A stretch of 64,000 bases of DNA from Pontibacillus yanchengensis (GTDB lineage: Bacteria > Bacillota > Bacilli > Bacillales > BH030062). The notes under the pieces were generated by a model, which was not told the DNA's origin, searched no databases, and saw only the letters and a program-made list of their open reading frames with translations. Shown piece by piece: positions 17,043 to 26,028 of the stretch. The stretch's first letter is position 1, and each line of letters starts with the position of its first letter. The translations under genes were made by a program, and so were the position numbers. Location of the stretch: the NCBI RefSeq assembly GCF_009856295.1, contig NZ_WMEU01000002.1, positions 124,001 through 188,000 on the forward strand. Reading direction: 5' to 3'.

Positions 17043-17780
17043 ATGATTACGTCTGTACAAAATGGACAAGTAAAACAATGGAGAAAGTTGAAGCGTAAAC
17101 GAGGAAGGGAAAAGGAACAGGCATTTCTCGTAGAAGGGTTTCATTTAGTGGATGAAGCATTAAAGAGTGATTGGAAAGTACGAGAGATTATTTTTCGAGA
17201 AGATGTGGATATACAAAATGAATGGCAATCATATACTTGGTATCAGGTGAGTCACGATGTATTTGATGCTGTTTCTGAAACAGAGAATCCACAAGGTGTA
17301 GCAGCTGTTGTACAAATGGATGAGTTAGAGTGGCAAGGAGGTTCGAGGGTGTTGGTGCTTGACTCCATCCAAGATCCTGGCAACCTAGGTACATTAATTA
17401 GAACGGCTGACGCAGCAGGATTTGATGCCGTGTTACTAGGAAAAGGTACCGTCGATCCATTTAATGATAAAGTCATTCGTGCAACTCAAGGTTCTGTATT
17501 CCATATACCTCTTTTCTTTGGGGAACTAGATGAGTGGATTCCTAAACTACAAACTCAAGGATTTCATGTCTGGGCAACATCTCTCCAACAAGCAACCGTA
17601 TATGATGAATTAAAGCCAGTTACACCAATTGCTTTAATAGTAGGAAATGAGGGTGCTGGAGTGAATCAAGACTACATTAACATGGCTGATAACCGAGTAA
17701 GTATTCCTATCTATGGCCAAGCAGAATCATTGAATGTTGCCATCGCATCAGGAATTTTAATGTATTATTTACGAAACTAG
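17043..17780 (+). CDS. ysgA: SpoU/TrmH family RNA methyltransferase
   Basis: The 245-residue protein is a 2'-O-ribose RNA methyltransferase of the SPOUT class: a substrate-binding N-terminal domain (about 1-90) precedes the knotted catalytic domain with VLDSIQDPGNLGTLIRTADAAGFDAVLLG (motif 1, about 105-133), LIVGNEGAGV (motif 2, about 200) and IPIYGQAESLNVAIASGILMY (motif 3, about 220-242). YsgA probably modifies rRNA; its exact site is not visible. Two ATGs are possible (17031 and 17043); 17043 gives the family-like N-terminus, with GAAGG 12 bases upstream. It precedes the pheST leader, as in B. subtilis. Confidence 0.93.
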   Translation: MITSVQNGQVKQWRKLKRKRGREKEQAFLVEGFHLVDEALKSDWKVREIIFREDVDIQNEWQSYTWYQVSHDVFDAVSETENPQGVAAVVQMDELEWQGGSRVLVLDSIQDPGNLGTLIRTADAAGFDAVLLGKGTVDPFNDKVIRATQGSVFHIPLFFGELDEWIPKLQTQGFHVWATSLQQATVYDELKPVTPIALIVGNEGAGVNQDYINMADNRVSIPIYGQAESLNVAIASGILMYYLRN

Positions 17781-17829
17781 GGTTGCAAGTTTGCTTTTGC
17801 TTTTCTATAATAAGTAATCAGTTAACTAA

Positions 17830-18112
17830 ATATGTTTGAAAGCGAAGAAAGAGCAAGTAAATGATTTGTTCGTTGGCAGTTTGAGGGAAGAAATGTCATA
17901 GACTGAAAGCATTTCTACTGTCTGAATCATTGAAAATTCACTCTGGAGCTGGCACTGGGACCTTGCGTGTGTAGCGAGTAAAAGTGTTTCCGGATATACA
18001 TATCCGTTATCAATAACAAAGTGGACACATAGTAACAAGTGTCAACCAGGGTGGTACCGCGTGATTCGTATATATAAGTCTCGTCCCTTCTAGGGATGAG
18101 GCTTTTTTTATG
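17830..18112 (+). promoter_or_regulatory. T-box riboswitch (phenylalanine) upstream of pheST
   Basis: The T-box AGGGTGGTACCGCG lies at 18048-18061, followed by a terminator (TCGTCCCTTC 18081-18090 pairs with TAGGGATGAGG 18091-18101, then T-run). A specifier candidate TTC (Phe) is at 17937-17939, in a stem I that begins near 17840. Charged tRNA-Phe should allow termination. Confidence 0.95.
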
Positions 18113-18163
18113 TTTTAGGAAAAAGTGTTGGCCTGTGCATAATTAAAAAATTGTAGAGGCCAC

Positions 18164-18324
18164 GTCCAGCTCAGCGCCCAGCTTATCTCCTACGGAATCA
18201 GGTGAAGTTCTGTAGTGATGGAGGATAGATTAAAATCGCTGCATCGTGCAGCAACATCGAATCAACCTACATCGTATAGGCCGCAGCACATACGTCGGTC
18301 GCTAACCGGGCGCCCTAGGCTTTT
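18164..18324 (+). repeat. Family B intergenic repeat, copy B1
   Basis: It starts GTCCAGCTCAGCGCCCAG and ends GGGCGCCCTAGGCTTTTG; the ends can pair (GCGCCCA with a GGGCGC run), so the unit folds on itself. It recurs at 21920, 23738, 38825 and 46213. This copy lies between the T-box terminator and the pheS ribosome site, so it would be transcribed in the pheST leader. A flank of about 40 bases before it (from 18122) is also shared with copy B5. Confidence 0.8.
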
Positions 18325-18356
18325 GAAATGTTTTCAAGATAAAAGGAGGATATATA

Positions 18357-19391
18357 ATGAAGGAACGCTTGTTAGAACTGAAACAAGAGGCGCTTGAAAA
18401 AGTGACAGCTGCTCAAGATGTTAAAGGTCTTCAAGAAGTAAGAGTGCAATACTTAGGTAAAAAAGGACCAATCACAGAGGTGCTAAGAGGTATGGGGAAA
18501 CTCCCTGCTGAAGAACGTCCTGTCATCGGTCAATTAGCTAATGATGTTCGAGAAGAAATTTCTAACGCAATCGAAACCAAACAAACGAAGCTTGAAGAAC
18601 AAGCATTGGAAAAGCAATTGGAGGAGGAAACAATCGATGTCACTCTTCCTGGAAGACCAGCACCATCAGGCGGTCGACACTTGTTGACAAGCATCATTGA
18701 AGAGATTGAAGACTTATTTATTGGCATGGGATTCGAAGTTGCGGAAGGTCCAGAAGTTGAATCTGATTACTATAACTTTGAAGCTTTAAATCTGCCAAAA
18801 GGACACCCGGCACGTGATATGCAAGATTCTTTTTATATCACGGAGGAAATTCTTATGCGTACACATACGTCCCCTGTACAGGCACGTACGATGGAAAAGC
18901 ATGAAGGAAAAGGACCTGTTAAGGTAATTTGTCCAGGTAAGGTGTATCGCCGTGATACGGATGATGCTACTCACTCTCATCAGTTCACCCAAATTGAGGG
19001 TCTTTTAGTAGACGAGCATGTTCGTATGAGTGACTTAAAAGGTGTGCTAAATGAATTCGCGAAGCAAATGTTTGGAGAGGATCGTGAAATTCGCTTACGT
19101 CCAAGTTTCTTCCCGTTTACAGAACCTTCAGTGGAAATGGATATCTCTTGTAAGATGTGCGGTGGAGAAGGGTGTTCGGTATGTAAAGGAACAGGTTGGA
19201 TTGAGATTCTAGGTGCAGGAATGGTGCATCCAAATGTACTGCAAATGGCAGGGTATGATCCGGAGAAATACACCGGCTTTGCATTTGGTATGGGACCTGA
19301 GCGTATTGCCATGTTGAAATATGGTATTGATGATATTCGTCATTTCTACACAAACGATATTCGTTTCTTAAATCAATTTCATAAAGCGTAA
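18357..19391 (+). CDS. pheS: Phenylalanyl-tRNA synthetase alpha subunit
   Basis: PheS carries the class II catalytic core of the alpha2-beta2 enzyme that charges tRNA-Phe. The 344-residue product starts with a coiled-coil tRNA-binding arm (1-85), then the catalytic domain with [11 protein letters not shown] (about 142-152), [11 protein letters not shown], motif 2 with [21 protein letters not shown] (about 197-217) and motif 3 with [14 protein letters not shown] (about 306-319). A zinc-like cluster [17 protein letters not shown] (about 263-279) is also normal for the Bacillus enzyme. AAAGGAGGA lies 8 bases before the ATG. It is 15 bases ahead of pheT, and regulated by the Phe T-box. Confidence 0.98.
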   Translation: MKERLLELKQEALEKVTAAQDVKGLQEVRVQYLGKKGPITEVLRGMGKLPAEERPVIGQLANDVREEISNAIETKQTKLEEQALEKQLEEETIDVTLPGRPAPSGGRHLLTSIIEEIEDLFIGMGFEVAEGPEVESDYYNFEALNLPKGHPARDMQDSFYITEEILMRTHTSPVQARTMEKHEGKGPVKVICPGKVYRRDTDDATHSHQFTQIEGLLVDEHVRMSDLKGVLNEFAKQMFGEDREIRLRPSFFPFTEPSVEMDISCKMCGGEGCSVCKGTGWIEILGAGMVHPNVLQMAGYDPEKYTGFAFGMGPERIAMLKYGIDDIRHFYTNDIRFLNQFHKA

Positions 19392-19406
19392 AAGGAGGAT
19401 AATGAC

Positions 19407-21839
19407 ATGTTTGTATCATTAAATTGGCTTAAACAATATGTGGATCTTCAAGGATTGACACCTGAAGATTTAGCAGAAAAGATTACGAAAACAGGTATTG
19501 AGGTCGATAGTGTAGAAGCATTCGGCGAATACATTGAACATCTTGTAGTAGGGCATGTGAAAGAATGTAGCCAACATCCAAACGCTGATAAACTGAGTGT
19601 GTGTCAAGTTGATGTTGGTGATGAAACATTACAAATCGTTTGCGGTGCCCCAAACGTTGCACAAGGACAGAAAGTAGCCGTTGCTAAACCCGGTGCCGTT
19701 TTATCAGGTGATTTTAAAATAAAGAAAGCAAAGCTACGTGGTGAAGAATCAGCTGGTATGATTTGTTCCTTGCAAGAGCTTGGAATAGATCCAAAGAATG
19801 TACCAAAAGAATTTGAAGATGGAATTTTCGTATTTCCAGAGGATACCCAAGTAGGTGTTGATGCAAATCCATTATTAAATTTGGATGACGTTATATTAGA
19901 GCTAGAGTTAACTCCTAACCGTTCGGACGCGTTAAGCATGATGGGTGTAGCGTATGAGGTTGCTGCGATTTTAGATACACCTCTTCATTTCCCATCAGAA
20001 GAAGTAGCCATCACGGATGAGAAAGCTATGGATGCAATTTCTGTTGAGGTTGAGAATTCGGAGCTAAATCCTTATTATGGTGCATTTGTGATCAAAAACA
20101 TTCAAGTAGGTACTTCTCCATTATGGATGCGAAATCAACTCATTTCGGCCGGAATTCGTCCTATCAATAATGTAGTCGATATTACGAACTATGTATTACT
20201 AGAATATGGTCAACCATTACATGCATTTGACTATGATCGATTTGGTTCTAAACAGATTGTTACCCGTCAAGCTAAAGATGGGGAGACCATCACAACACTT
20301 GATGATGAAGAACGAACTCTATCATCTGACCAGTTAGTTATCACAAATGGAAATGAACCTGTTGCCATTGCTGGTGTTATGGGGGGTGCAGATTCAGAAG
20401 TACAAGAAGATACAACATCTATAATCTTAGAAGCAGCTTACTTTAGCCCTCAAGCGGTGCGCAATGCTGCTAAGGAGCATGGACTACGTAGTGAAGCATC
20501 CGTTCGTTTTGAAAAGGGTGTTGATCCTGACCGCGTTAAACGTGCTGGTCTTCGTGCATGTCAACTATTGGCTGAATATGCAGGAAGCGAAGTGCTAGAT
20601 GGTGTTGTGGAGTTTGACGAGTTAAGCTATGAAGAAAAACAAGTTACAATAACAACTTCTCGCATGAACCATGTTCTTGGTACAGAGTTAAAGAATGAAG
20701 ATATTCAAGACATTTTACGCAAGCTACAATTTGATTATAAGCAAGATGGTGAAACATTCATTGTTTCTGCACCAACCCGTCGACAGGATATTGTGATTGT
20801 AGAAGATATGGTGGAAGAAATTGCACGTATGTATGGTTATGACAATTTACCATTTACAATGCCAGGAGGTGCTTCAAAAGCAGGTGGCTTGACGGATCAT
20901 CAATCCCTTCGTCGTAAGGTGCGAAGTTACTTGGAAGGTTCCGGATTATCTGAAGCCATTACGTATTCATTAACAACAGAAGAACGAGCGAACATGCTTG
21001 TTTCTCCTGATATTGAAGGAGAATACACTCGCCCTGTTCACCTTGCTTTGCCAATGAGTGAAGAGCATAGTCATCTGCGACTAAGTATGATTCCAGAGTT
21101 ATTGACCTCAGCATCCTATAATATCGCTCGTAAACAAAAAGACATCGCATTTTATGAAATTGGCGCTGTTTATGTGACGGAAGAATCTGTGTTAACAACA
21201 CAACCTCAGGAACAAGAAAGACTAGCCGGAGTTCTTACTGGAAGCTGGTTAGCGCACCCTTGGCAACAAGAGAAGAAAAGCGTTGATTTCTTTGTCGTAA
21301 AAGGTGTCTTAGAGGGATTATTCTCATTCTTAGATTTATCTGAGAATGTACGTTTTAAGCAAGCTAGTATTAAAGGAATGCATCCTGGTCAAACGGCGGA
21401 AGTTGTGTTAAATGGTCATTCTATTGGTTACGTTGGTCAGGTTCATCCATCCTTACAAAAGCAATTTGATCTAAAAGGAACGTACGTTTATGATTTAAAT
21501 CTGCAAGCTATTTTAGATACGGTAACAAGGGAAGAAAACTATTCACCAATTCCGCGTCATCCTTCTGTTAGCCGTGATATCGCATTAGTAGTGGATGAAC
21601 AAGTAAAAGCTGGTGAACTACAGAATACAATTATGCAAACAGGTCAGCCTCTTGTTCAACACGTACTCGTTTTTGATTTATACCAAGGGGAACATCTTCC
21701 TGAAGGTAAAAAATCATTAGCATTTACCCTTCGTTATCTTGATCCAAAGCGCACTTTAACAGATCAAGAAGTAGAAGAAACCCATAATGCTATTCTTGAA
21801 CAAGTTAAAACAACTTACCAAGCTGAATTACGAGGATAA
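19407..21839 (+). CDS. pheT: Phenylalanyl-tRNA synthetase beta subunit
   Basis: The 810-residue beta subunit recognises and edits tRNA-Phe. Domains in order: N-terminal OB-fold tRNA-binding domain (HPNADKLSVCQVDVGDE, about 53-69), B3/B4 editing domain (about 210-385), B5 domain (about 405-475), class II-like core, and the C-terminal ferredoxin-fold anticodon-binding domain (RHPSVSRDIALVVDEQV, about 717-733). Its length fits the family (804 in B. subtilis). AAAGGAGG precedes the ATG. It forms an operon with pheS, ending in a strong terminator. Confidence 0.98.
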   Translation: MFVSLNWLKQYVDLQGLTPEDLAEKITKTGIEVDSVEAFGEYIEHLVVGHVKECSQHPNADKLSVCQVDVGDETLQIVCGAPNVAQGQKVAVAKPGAVLSGDFKIKKAKLRGEESAGMICSLQELGIDPKNVPKEFEDGIFVFPEDTQVGVDANPLLNLDDVILELELTPNRSDALSMMGVAYEVAAILDTPLHFPSEEVAITDEKAMDAISVEVENSELNPYYGAFVIKNIQVGTSPLWMRNQLISAGIRPINNVVDITNYVLLEYGQPLHAFDYDRFGSKQIVTRQAKDGETITTLDDEERTLSSDQLVITNGNEPVAIAGVMGGADSEVQEDTTSIILEAAYFSPQAVRNAAKEHGLRSEASVRFEKGVDPDRVKRAGLRACQLLAEYAGSEVLDGVVEFDELSYEEKQVTITTSRMNHVLGTELKNEDIQDILRKLQFDYKQDGETFIVSAPTRRQDIVIVEDMVEEIARMYGYDNLPFTMPGGASKAGGLTDHQSLRRKVRSYLEGSGLSEAITYSLTTEERANMLVSPDIEGEYTRPVHLALPMSEEHSHLRLSMIPELLTSASYNIARKQKDIAFYEIGAVYVTEESVLTTQPQEQERLAGVLTGSWLAHPWQQEKKSVDFFVVKGVLEGLFSFLDLSENVRFKQASIKGMHPGQTAEVVLNGHSIGYVGQVHPSLQKQFDLKGTYVYDLNLQAILDTVTREENYSPIPRHPSVSRDIALVVDEQVKAGELQNTIMQTGQPLVQHVLVFDLYQGEHLPEGKKSLAFTLRYLDPKRTLTDQEVEETHNAILEQVKTTYQAELRG

Positions 21840-21841
21840 AT

Positions 21842-21873
21842 AAAACCCAGACAGTTTTCTGTCTGGGTTTTTG
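21842..21873 (+). terminator. Terminator after pheST
   Basis: AAACCCAGACAG and CTGTCTGGGTTT arms with a TTTT loop and T-run, 3 bases after the pheT stop codon. Confidence 0.95.
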
Positions 21874-21919
21874 TATGTGAATAATTGCATGTGTATTACT
21901 TAGCTAAGTATAGATGCCT

Positions 21920-22126
21920 GTCCAGCTCCAGCGCCCAGTGACTAGCAAACTTCCTGATCCTCCTTACGATATGTCAACATCGCTACCGCTCTTAGTGTTT
22001 CCATTACTTCCTACGGCTTCAGGGGAAGTTCGGTTAAAATTGCTACATCAGATAGGAACATCGAAGCAACTTACTTCGTATAGGCAGCAGTCCATATGTC
22101 GTTAAACGGGCACCCTGAGCTTTTGT
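21920..22126 (+). repeat. Family B intergenic repeat, copy B2
   Basis: It begins GTCCAGCTCCAGCGCCCAG and ends GCACCCTGAGCTTTTGTT, with internal shared words (TTCCTGATCCTCCTTACGAT; CAACATCG; GGCAGCAG; ATGTCGTTAA). It fills the gap between the pheT terminator and the YitT gene, in the same orientation as both genes. Confidence 0.8.
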
Positions 22127-22205
22127 TAAAACACTTTTACGAAATGCGATTTATCCCCCATAATAGATACCATCAAGCATAAGTATTAGAGGAGGAGATG
22201 TCATC

Positions 22206-23033
22206 TTGAGACAGGTTATAAACAGAATAGTACTAATCATTTTTGGGTCTATCCTATTTGCATTAGGAGTCAATTATTTTGCAATCCCCAACCAACTTGC
22301 TGAAGGTGGCATCATAGGTATTACCATTGTATTGCATTATGTATTTGACTGGTCTACTGGTCTAACTAGTTTTCTGTTAAATATTGCATTAATCGGTGTA
22401 GGATATAAATTTTTAGATAAGAAAATGATGGGATATACTTTATTTGGAGTAGTAGCACTTTCCCTGAGTCTATGGGCGACTGAGAACATCGGGAATCCCG
22501 TAGTAGACGACACTCTTCTCGCCCCTTTGTATGCGGGTTTATTTGTGGGCGCGGGGGTTGGGGTCATATTTCGCTCTGGCGCTACATCCGGCGGTACGCA
22601 AATTATATCCAAAATGTTAAATCAATATTTTGGTTGGAGCATGGCTTCTGCGACACTAATCATTGATCTAATCGTCATTGGTGCATCCGTTTTTGTTATT
22701 GGTCAGAAAAAAGCGATGCTAACGTTAGTTGCTATTTATGTAGGAGCCAAGGTTATTGATTTTATTGTTGATGGTATGAATATTCGTAAGGCTATTACAA
22801 TCATTTCGGATGACTCCGATCATGTATTACAAGAAATCAATGCTAATCTCTCGCGAGGGGTTACAATCCTGAACGGGAAAGGTGGATACTTGAAAGAGGA
22901 AAAGAATGTGTTATATGCTGTGGTGAATTGGCAAGAAACTGTTAAACTCCAACGATTAGTGAATCGGGTAGATCCTGAAGCATTTGTTGTCATTCATGAT
23001 GTACGCGGTGCGTTTGGTGGAGGATTTAAGTAG
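22206..23033 (+). CDS. YitT family membrane protein (DUF161 plus DUF2179)
   Basis: The 275-residue protein has five or six membrane segments in its first 190 residues (RIVLIIFGSILFALGVNYFAI; GLTSFLLNIALIGVGY; GLFVGAGVGVIFRSGATSGGTQII; MLTLVAIYVGAKVIDFIVDG) and a soluble C-terminal DUF2179 domain (about 195-275, with ISDDSDHVLQEINANLSRGVTILNG-like sequence). This is the standard layout of the YitT family. A transport role is often guessed, but the substrate is unknown. TTG 22206 follows GAGGAGGAG by about 8 bases. B. subtilis has several paralogues, so I give no symbol. Confidence 0.88.
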   Translation: MRQVINRIVLIIFGSILFALGVNYFAIPNQLAEGGIIGITIVLHYVFDWSTGLTSFLLNIALIGVGYKFLDKKMMGYTLFGVVALSLSLWATENIGNPVVDDTLLAPLYAGLFVGAGVGVIFRSGATSGGTQIISKMLNQYFGWSMASATLIIDLIVIGASVFVIGQKKAMLTLVAIYVGAKVIDFIVDGMNIRKAITIISDDSDHVLQEINANLSRGVTILNGKGGYLKEEKNVLYAVVNWQETVKLQRLVNRVDPEAFVVIHDVRGAFGGGFK

Positions 23034-23079
23034 GAATACTGGTTAAAAAGAAGAAAAGACGTAAAAGGAGTAGATGGAT

Positions 23080-23586
23080 TTGGACGCATTTATTAAGAAG
23101 TATGGTAATACGTTAGAAAAGCATATGGGCGAAAAATTAATAGGACAAACGATTACAAATGTATATGATCCCCAAGTATCAGACATGGTTAGGGGGTATA
23201 TTCAGTACGGAAAGAGGCCACTTTTAGCAGTTCATCACCGCTTTGCAGATGAAACGGAGAAGAACCAAGAGGCAGAAGATGCAAATCGCGCAAAACCTTT
23301 CGTTGAGTATGCTACAGAACACTTTGTAGATGAAGAAATTATTAAAGTTGATATTCATGAAGCTGGTGGCCAATATTATGTAGGGCTTTACGTGAATGAT
23401 GCGAATGAAAGTGGAGAAGACGTATTGCATGTACCCTTGCATATAACGACAGATCAAGTTGATGGGGAAGGAAATCCAGATGTGAAAGAAATTCCTATCT
23501 GGATTACAAGAGTTCTTGGTCTTACACCACCAGAAAAAGAAGTCCAACAACAAGAAGTATTAGAACCTGAGGAGCAAGAAGAATAA
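23080..23586 (+). CDS. Hypothetical acidic cytosolic protein
   Basis: I do not recognise this protein of about 168 residues. It is acidic, without membrane segments, and ends in a Glu/Gln-rich tail (EKEVQQQEVLEPEEQEE). The body reads as alpha/beta (LIGQTITNVYDPQVSDMVRGYIQYGKRPLLAVHH; IIKVDIHEAGGQYYVGLYV; VLHVPLHITTDQV). Two starts are possible: ATG 23074 lies only 3 bases after AAAGGAG, so TTG 23080, at 9 bases, is preferred. It lies 46 bases after the YitT gene and is followed by a terminator, so the two may form a unit. Confidence 0.75.
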   Translation: MDAFIKKYGNTLEKHMGEKLIGQTITNVYDPQVSDMVRGYIQYGKRPLLAVHHRFADETEKNQEAEDANRAKPFVEYATEHFVDEEIIKVDIHEAGGQYYVGLYVNDANESGEDVLHVPLHITTDQVDGEGNPDVKEIPIWITRVLGLTPPEKEVQQQEVLEPEEQEE

Positions 23587-23642
23587 GTCTTTTATGAGTT
23601 TGAGATACGTTTGTACATTATCAAAAGCTTAAACATAAAAAG

Positions 23643-23677
23643 GGATGAGGGGCTATATATAGCACCTCATCTTTTTT
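23643..23677 (+). terminator. Terminator at 23.6 kb
   Basis: GATGAGG(G)GCT pairs with AGC(A)CCTCATC around an ATATAT loop, followed by TTTTTT. Confidence 0.88.
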
Positions 23678-23737
23678 GTTATTTAGCGTACTATAAAATT
23701 CAATGCATGTGTATAACTGAAAAAGTGATGTGGCTAT

Positions 23738-23913
23738 GTCCAGCTCCAACGCCCAGCGACTAGCAAATTTCCTGCACCTCCTTACGATAAGTCAACATCG
23801 AACGTTTGCGCTCTTCGTGTTTCCTTTATCTCATATCGTGCAGCAATATTGAACCAACCCACGTCCTGTAGGCAGCAGTTTGTATGTCGCTAGCAGGGCG
23901 CTTGCGCTTTTGT
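23738..23913 (+). repeat. Family B intergenic repeat, copy B3
   Basis: It begins GTCCAGCTCCAACGCCCAG and ends GGGCGCTTGCGCTTTTGTT. It lies between a plus-strand terminator and the 3' end of the minus-strand rnhC, so it is downstream of both neighbouring genes. Confidence 0.8.
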
Positions 23914-23940
23914 TCTAATATAAGTAATAGTGGTCCACTA

Positions 23941-24891
23941 TCAATCTTTTTTCATTTGTTGAAACTTTTTTAAGGCTTTATTCGTATTTGCGAAGTGCAC
24001 CTTCGCATACTTGTCTAGTTCTTCTTGACCTTTGATGCGAATTAATGTCGCTGCTGCCTCATCAACTCGTTGAGATGCACCTTTGGGTAGCGTGATGCCC
24101 GCTTGTTGAGATAGTTTGTTCATATGCTTAACGAAAGCTGAGCGAGCAATAATGGAACCAACAGCAACAGCAATAGAATAGGATTCTGCTTTCATAAGAA
24201 AATACGCGTTCGATTGAAGACTCGCATTCTCCGTTTTGAGATGTTTTTTATATACTTCCGGTTGTGCGAATTGGTCAATAATCCAACCTTCAGGCTCATG
24301 GTCTAGTTTTTTAGCGAGCTTGTTGTAGGCATTATGATGAAGCATGGTTTTCATTTTTCCTTGCGTCCAACCTTTTTTCTGTAGAACATTGTATTTTTCA
24401 TTATGAAGAATTACAAGCGAATATGGAATTTCCATTTCTACGATGCGTCGTGCGATTTGTTGGATTTGAGGATCTTTTAAATCTTTTGAATCCCTTACAC
24501 CAGCTTGTTTAAGTGCTTGTATTTGATCTTCTCTTACATAAGCGCAAGCTACTGTGATGGGACCAAAATAGTCGCCTGTTCCCGCTTCATCTGATCCTGC
24601 GTGGCTTGTTAAGTATAAAGCCGCTGGTGGCGCATAAGAAGAGGAGGTGGGAGAAGGTTTCCCTTTTTTCTTATTTGTATTCTCTGATGGAGATCCCCAT
24701 TTCGAAGCTTCTTGGTCGTGTTGTGCTCCTTGAAATAGTACCTTACCTGATTGGTAGGCTGTAATGGAACAGCTTGGCAACTTGGCTGCGAATTTAGCTC
24801 CTGCTGGTGTCTTATCCTTTAGGTAAGGTTTATAGTGTTGTTGCATTTTATTGATTTGTGAAGGTGACAACTTTAAAACAGATTGTGACAT
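23941..24891 (-). CDS. rnhC: Ribonuclease HIII
   Basis: RNase HIII cleaves the RNA strand of RNA-DNA hybrids. The 316-residue protein has an N-terminal TBP-like substrate-binding domain (1-80), a low-complexity linker (NTNKKKGKPSPTSSSYAPP, about 71-89), and a type 2 RNase H domain beginning with SDEAGTGDYFGP, whose Asp101 and Glu102 start the catalytic set; a further Asp follows in VRDSKDLKD. AAAGGAG lies 8 bases before the ATG. It is divergent from zapA, the arrangement seen in B. subtilis. Confidence 0.97.
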   Translation of the reverse strand: MSQSVLKLSPSQINKMQQHYKPYLKDKTPAGAKFAAKLPSCSITAYQSGKVLFQGAQHDQEASKWGSPSENTNKKKGKPSPTSSSYAPPAALYLTSHAGSDEAGTGDYFGPITVACAYVREDQIQALKQAGVRDSKDLKDPQIQQIARRIVEMEIPYSLVILHNEKYNVLQKKGWTQGKMKTMLHHNAYNKLAKKLDHEPEGWIIDQFAQPEVYKKHLKTENASLQSNAYFLMKAESYSIAVAVGSIIARSAFVKHMNKLSQQAGITLPKGASQRVDEAAATLIRIKGQEELDKYAKVHFANTNKALKKFQQMKKD

Positions 24892-25132
24892 TCGATGATC
24901 TCCTTTATAAAAACGATAATGCTAGTATATCAAAAAAAAGATATGCTTGAATATCGACATTTCACGGTGACTATGCTTACCATACTAATCTATTTTACAC
25001 ACTATATTATAGAAGAAAAGTTTAAGAAAAAACATCTACTTTCAGCATCATTGGTCATAAGAGGTGTTTTTCTGCCATTTTTCATGTTAATATATACGTT
25101 AGGATTCTATTGTGGATGAGGGGGATTTCTCT

Positions 25133-25405
25133 GTGTCGCAATCTGACAAAAAACGAACAACCGTTGAAATACATAATCGCACATATAAAATTGTAGGAGA
25201 CGAACCACCCCATCATATTCGAATGGTGGCTAGTTTGGTGGATCAGAAAATGAAAGAAATTCAAGAGTCTAACCCCCGTTTAGATACAGCTCAATTAGCT
25301 GTTTTAACGGCAGTCAATACAATGAACGATTATTTGAAATTAAAAGAAGAATATACAAATTTAGAATCAAAAGAGAAAGATGAGGACCGAAAAAATCATG
25401 ATTGA
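25133..25405 (+). CDS. zapA: Cell division protein ZapA
   Basis: ZapA binds FtsZ and promotes Z-ring bundling. The 90-residue product has the N-terminal beta-rich FtsZ-binding part (TTVEIHNRTYKIVGDEPPHHIRMVASLVDQKM) and a C-terminal coiled coil (LKLKEEYTNLESKEKDEDRK). GTG 25133 is chosen because GAGGGGG lies 8 bases upstream and MSQSDKKRTTV is the family-like beginning; a GTG 21 bases further up precedes the ribosome site. It overlaps the next gene by 8 bases, so translation is coupled. Confidence 0.93.
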   Translation: MSQSDKKRTTVEIHNRTYKIVGDEPPHHIRMVASLVDQKMKEIQESNPRLDTAQLAVLTAVNTMNDYLKLKEEYTNLESKEKDEDRKNHD

Positions 25406-25955
25406 TTTGTTGTTATTAGCCATGCTTGTTTTTGGATTTCTAATAGGAATGCGCAGAGGTTTCATCCTCCAGCTTCTCCATATGACAGGCTTCATCGTAG
25501 CGTTTGTGATTGCAGTCATTTATTATGATGACTTAGCACCGAAACTGAAACTATGGGTACCTTTCCCTGACCTTCCCGAAGGACAGCAATGGGCTGTCTT
25601 TTTGGATAGCGTACCTGAAGGAGCATTCTATAATGCTATAGCATTTTTTATTATTTTCTTCGTAGTGAAAGTAATAATGCAAATTATCGCTTCCATGCTT
25701 GACTTTATAACAGATTTACCACTTCTCAATATGGTGAACAATTTATTTGGAGGAGTACTTGGATTTATTGAAATTTATTTTATCATCTTTATTTTCCTTT
25801 ATTTAGGTGCCTTGCTACCAATATCGTTCATACAGAATGCAGTTGATGGATCTGTTTTAGCAAAAATGATTATTGAACACACGCCGCTATTGTCTGACCA
25901 GATTAAAACACTATGGTTTGAACACGTAGCAGAGCGTATTCCAAACTTCTCTTAA
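25398..25955 (+). CDS. yshB: CvpA family membrane protein YshB
   Basis: This 185-residue protein has four hydrophobic segments: LLLLAMLVFGFLIG, LLHMTGFIVAFVIAVIYY, NAIAFFIIFFVVKVIMQII and GFIEIYFIIFIFLYLGALL. The GMRRGF motif after the first segment is characteristic of CvpA/colicin V production-like proteins, which are widespread; their molecular role is unclear. ATG 25398 lies inside the end of zapA. The stop codon overlaps the 5' arm of a hairpin (25943-25969), a likely weak terminator. Confidence 0.9.
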   Translation: MIDLLLLAMLVFGFLIGMRRGFILQLLHMTGFIVAFVIAVIYYDDLAPKLKLWVPFPDLPEGQQWAVFLDSVPEGAFYNAIAFFIIFFVVKVIMQIIASMLDFITDLPLLNMVNNLFGGVLGFIEIYFIIFIFLYLGALLPISFIQNAVDGSVLAKMIIEHTPLLSDQIKTLWFEHVAERIPNFS

Positions 25956-25969
25956 TGAGAAGTTTTTTC
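25943..25969 (+). terminator. Terminator-like hairpin after yshB
   Basis: AACTTCTC and GAGAAGTT arms flank the yshB stop codon region and are followed by a T-run. Confidence 0.75.
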
Positions 25970-26028
25970 TATACGTTAGGGGGTTGCTTCCTTAGTTGGA
26001 AGTGACATTTCGTAAGGGGTGAGATGAA

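Noticed and set aside
24895..25119. A 74-residue plus-strand frame between rnhC and zapA
   Set aside because: No ribosome site, hydrophobic and A/T-driven composition, and it overlaps the zapA upstream region; gene order in relatives has nothing here.
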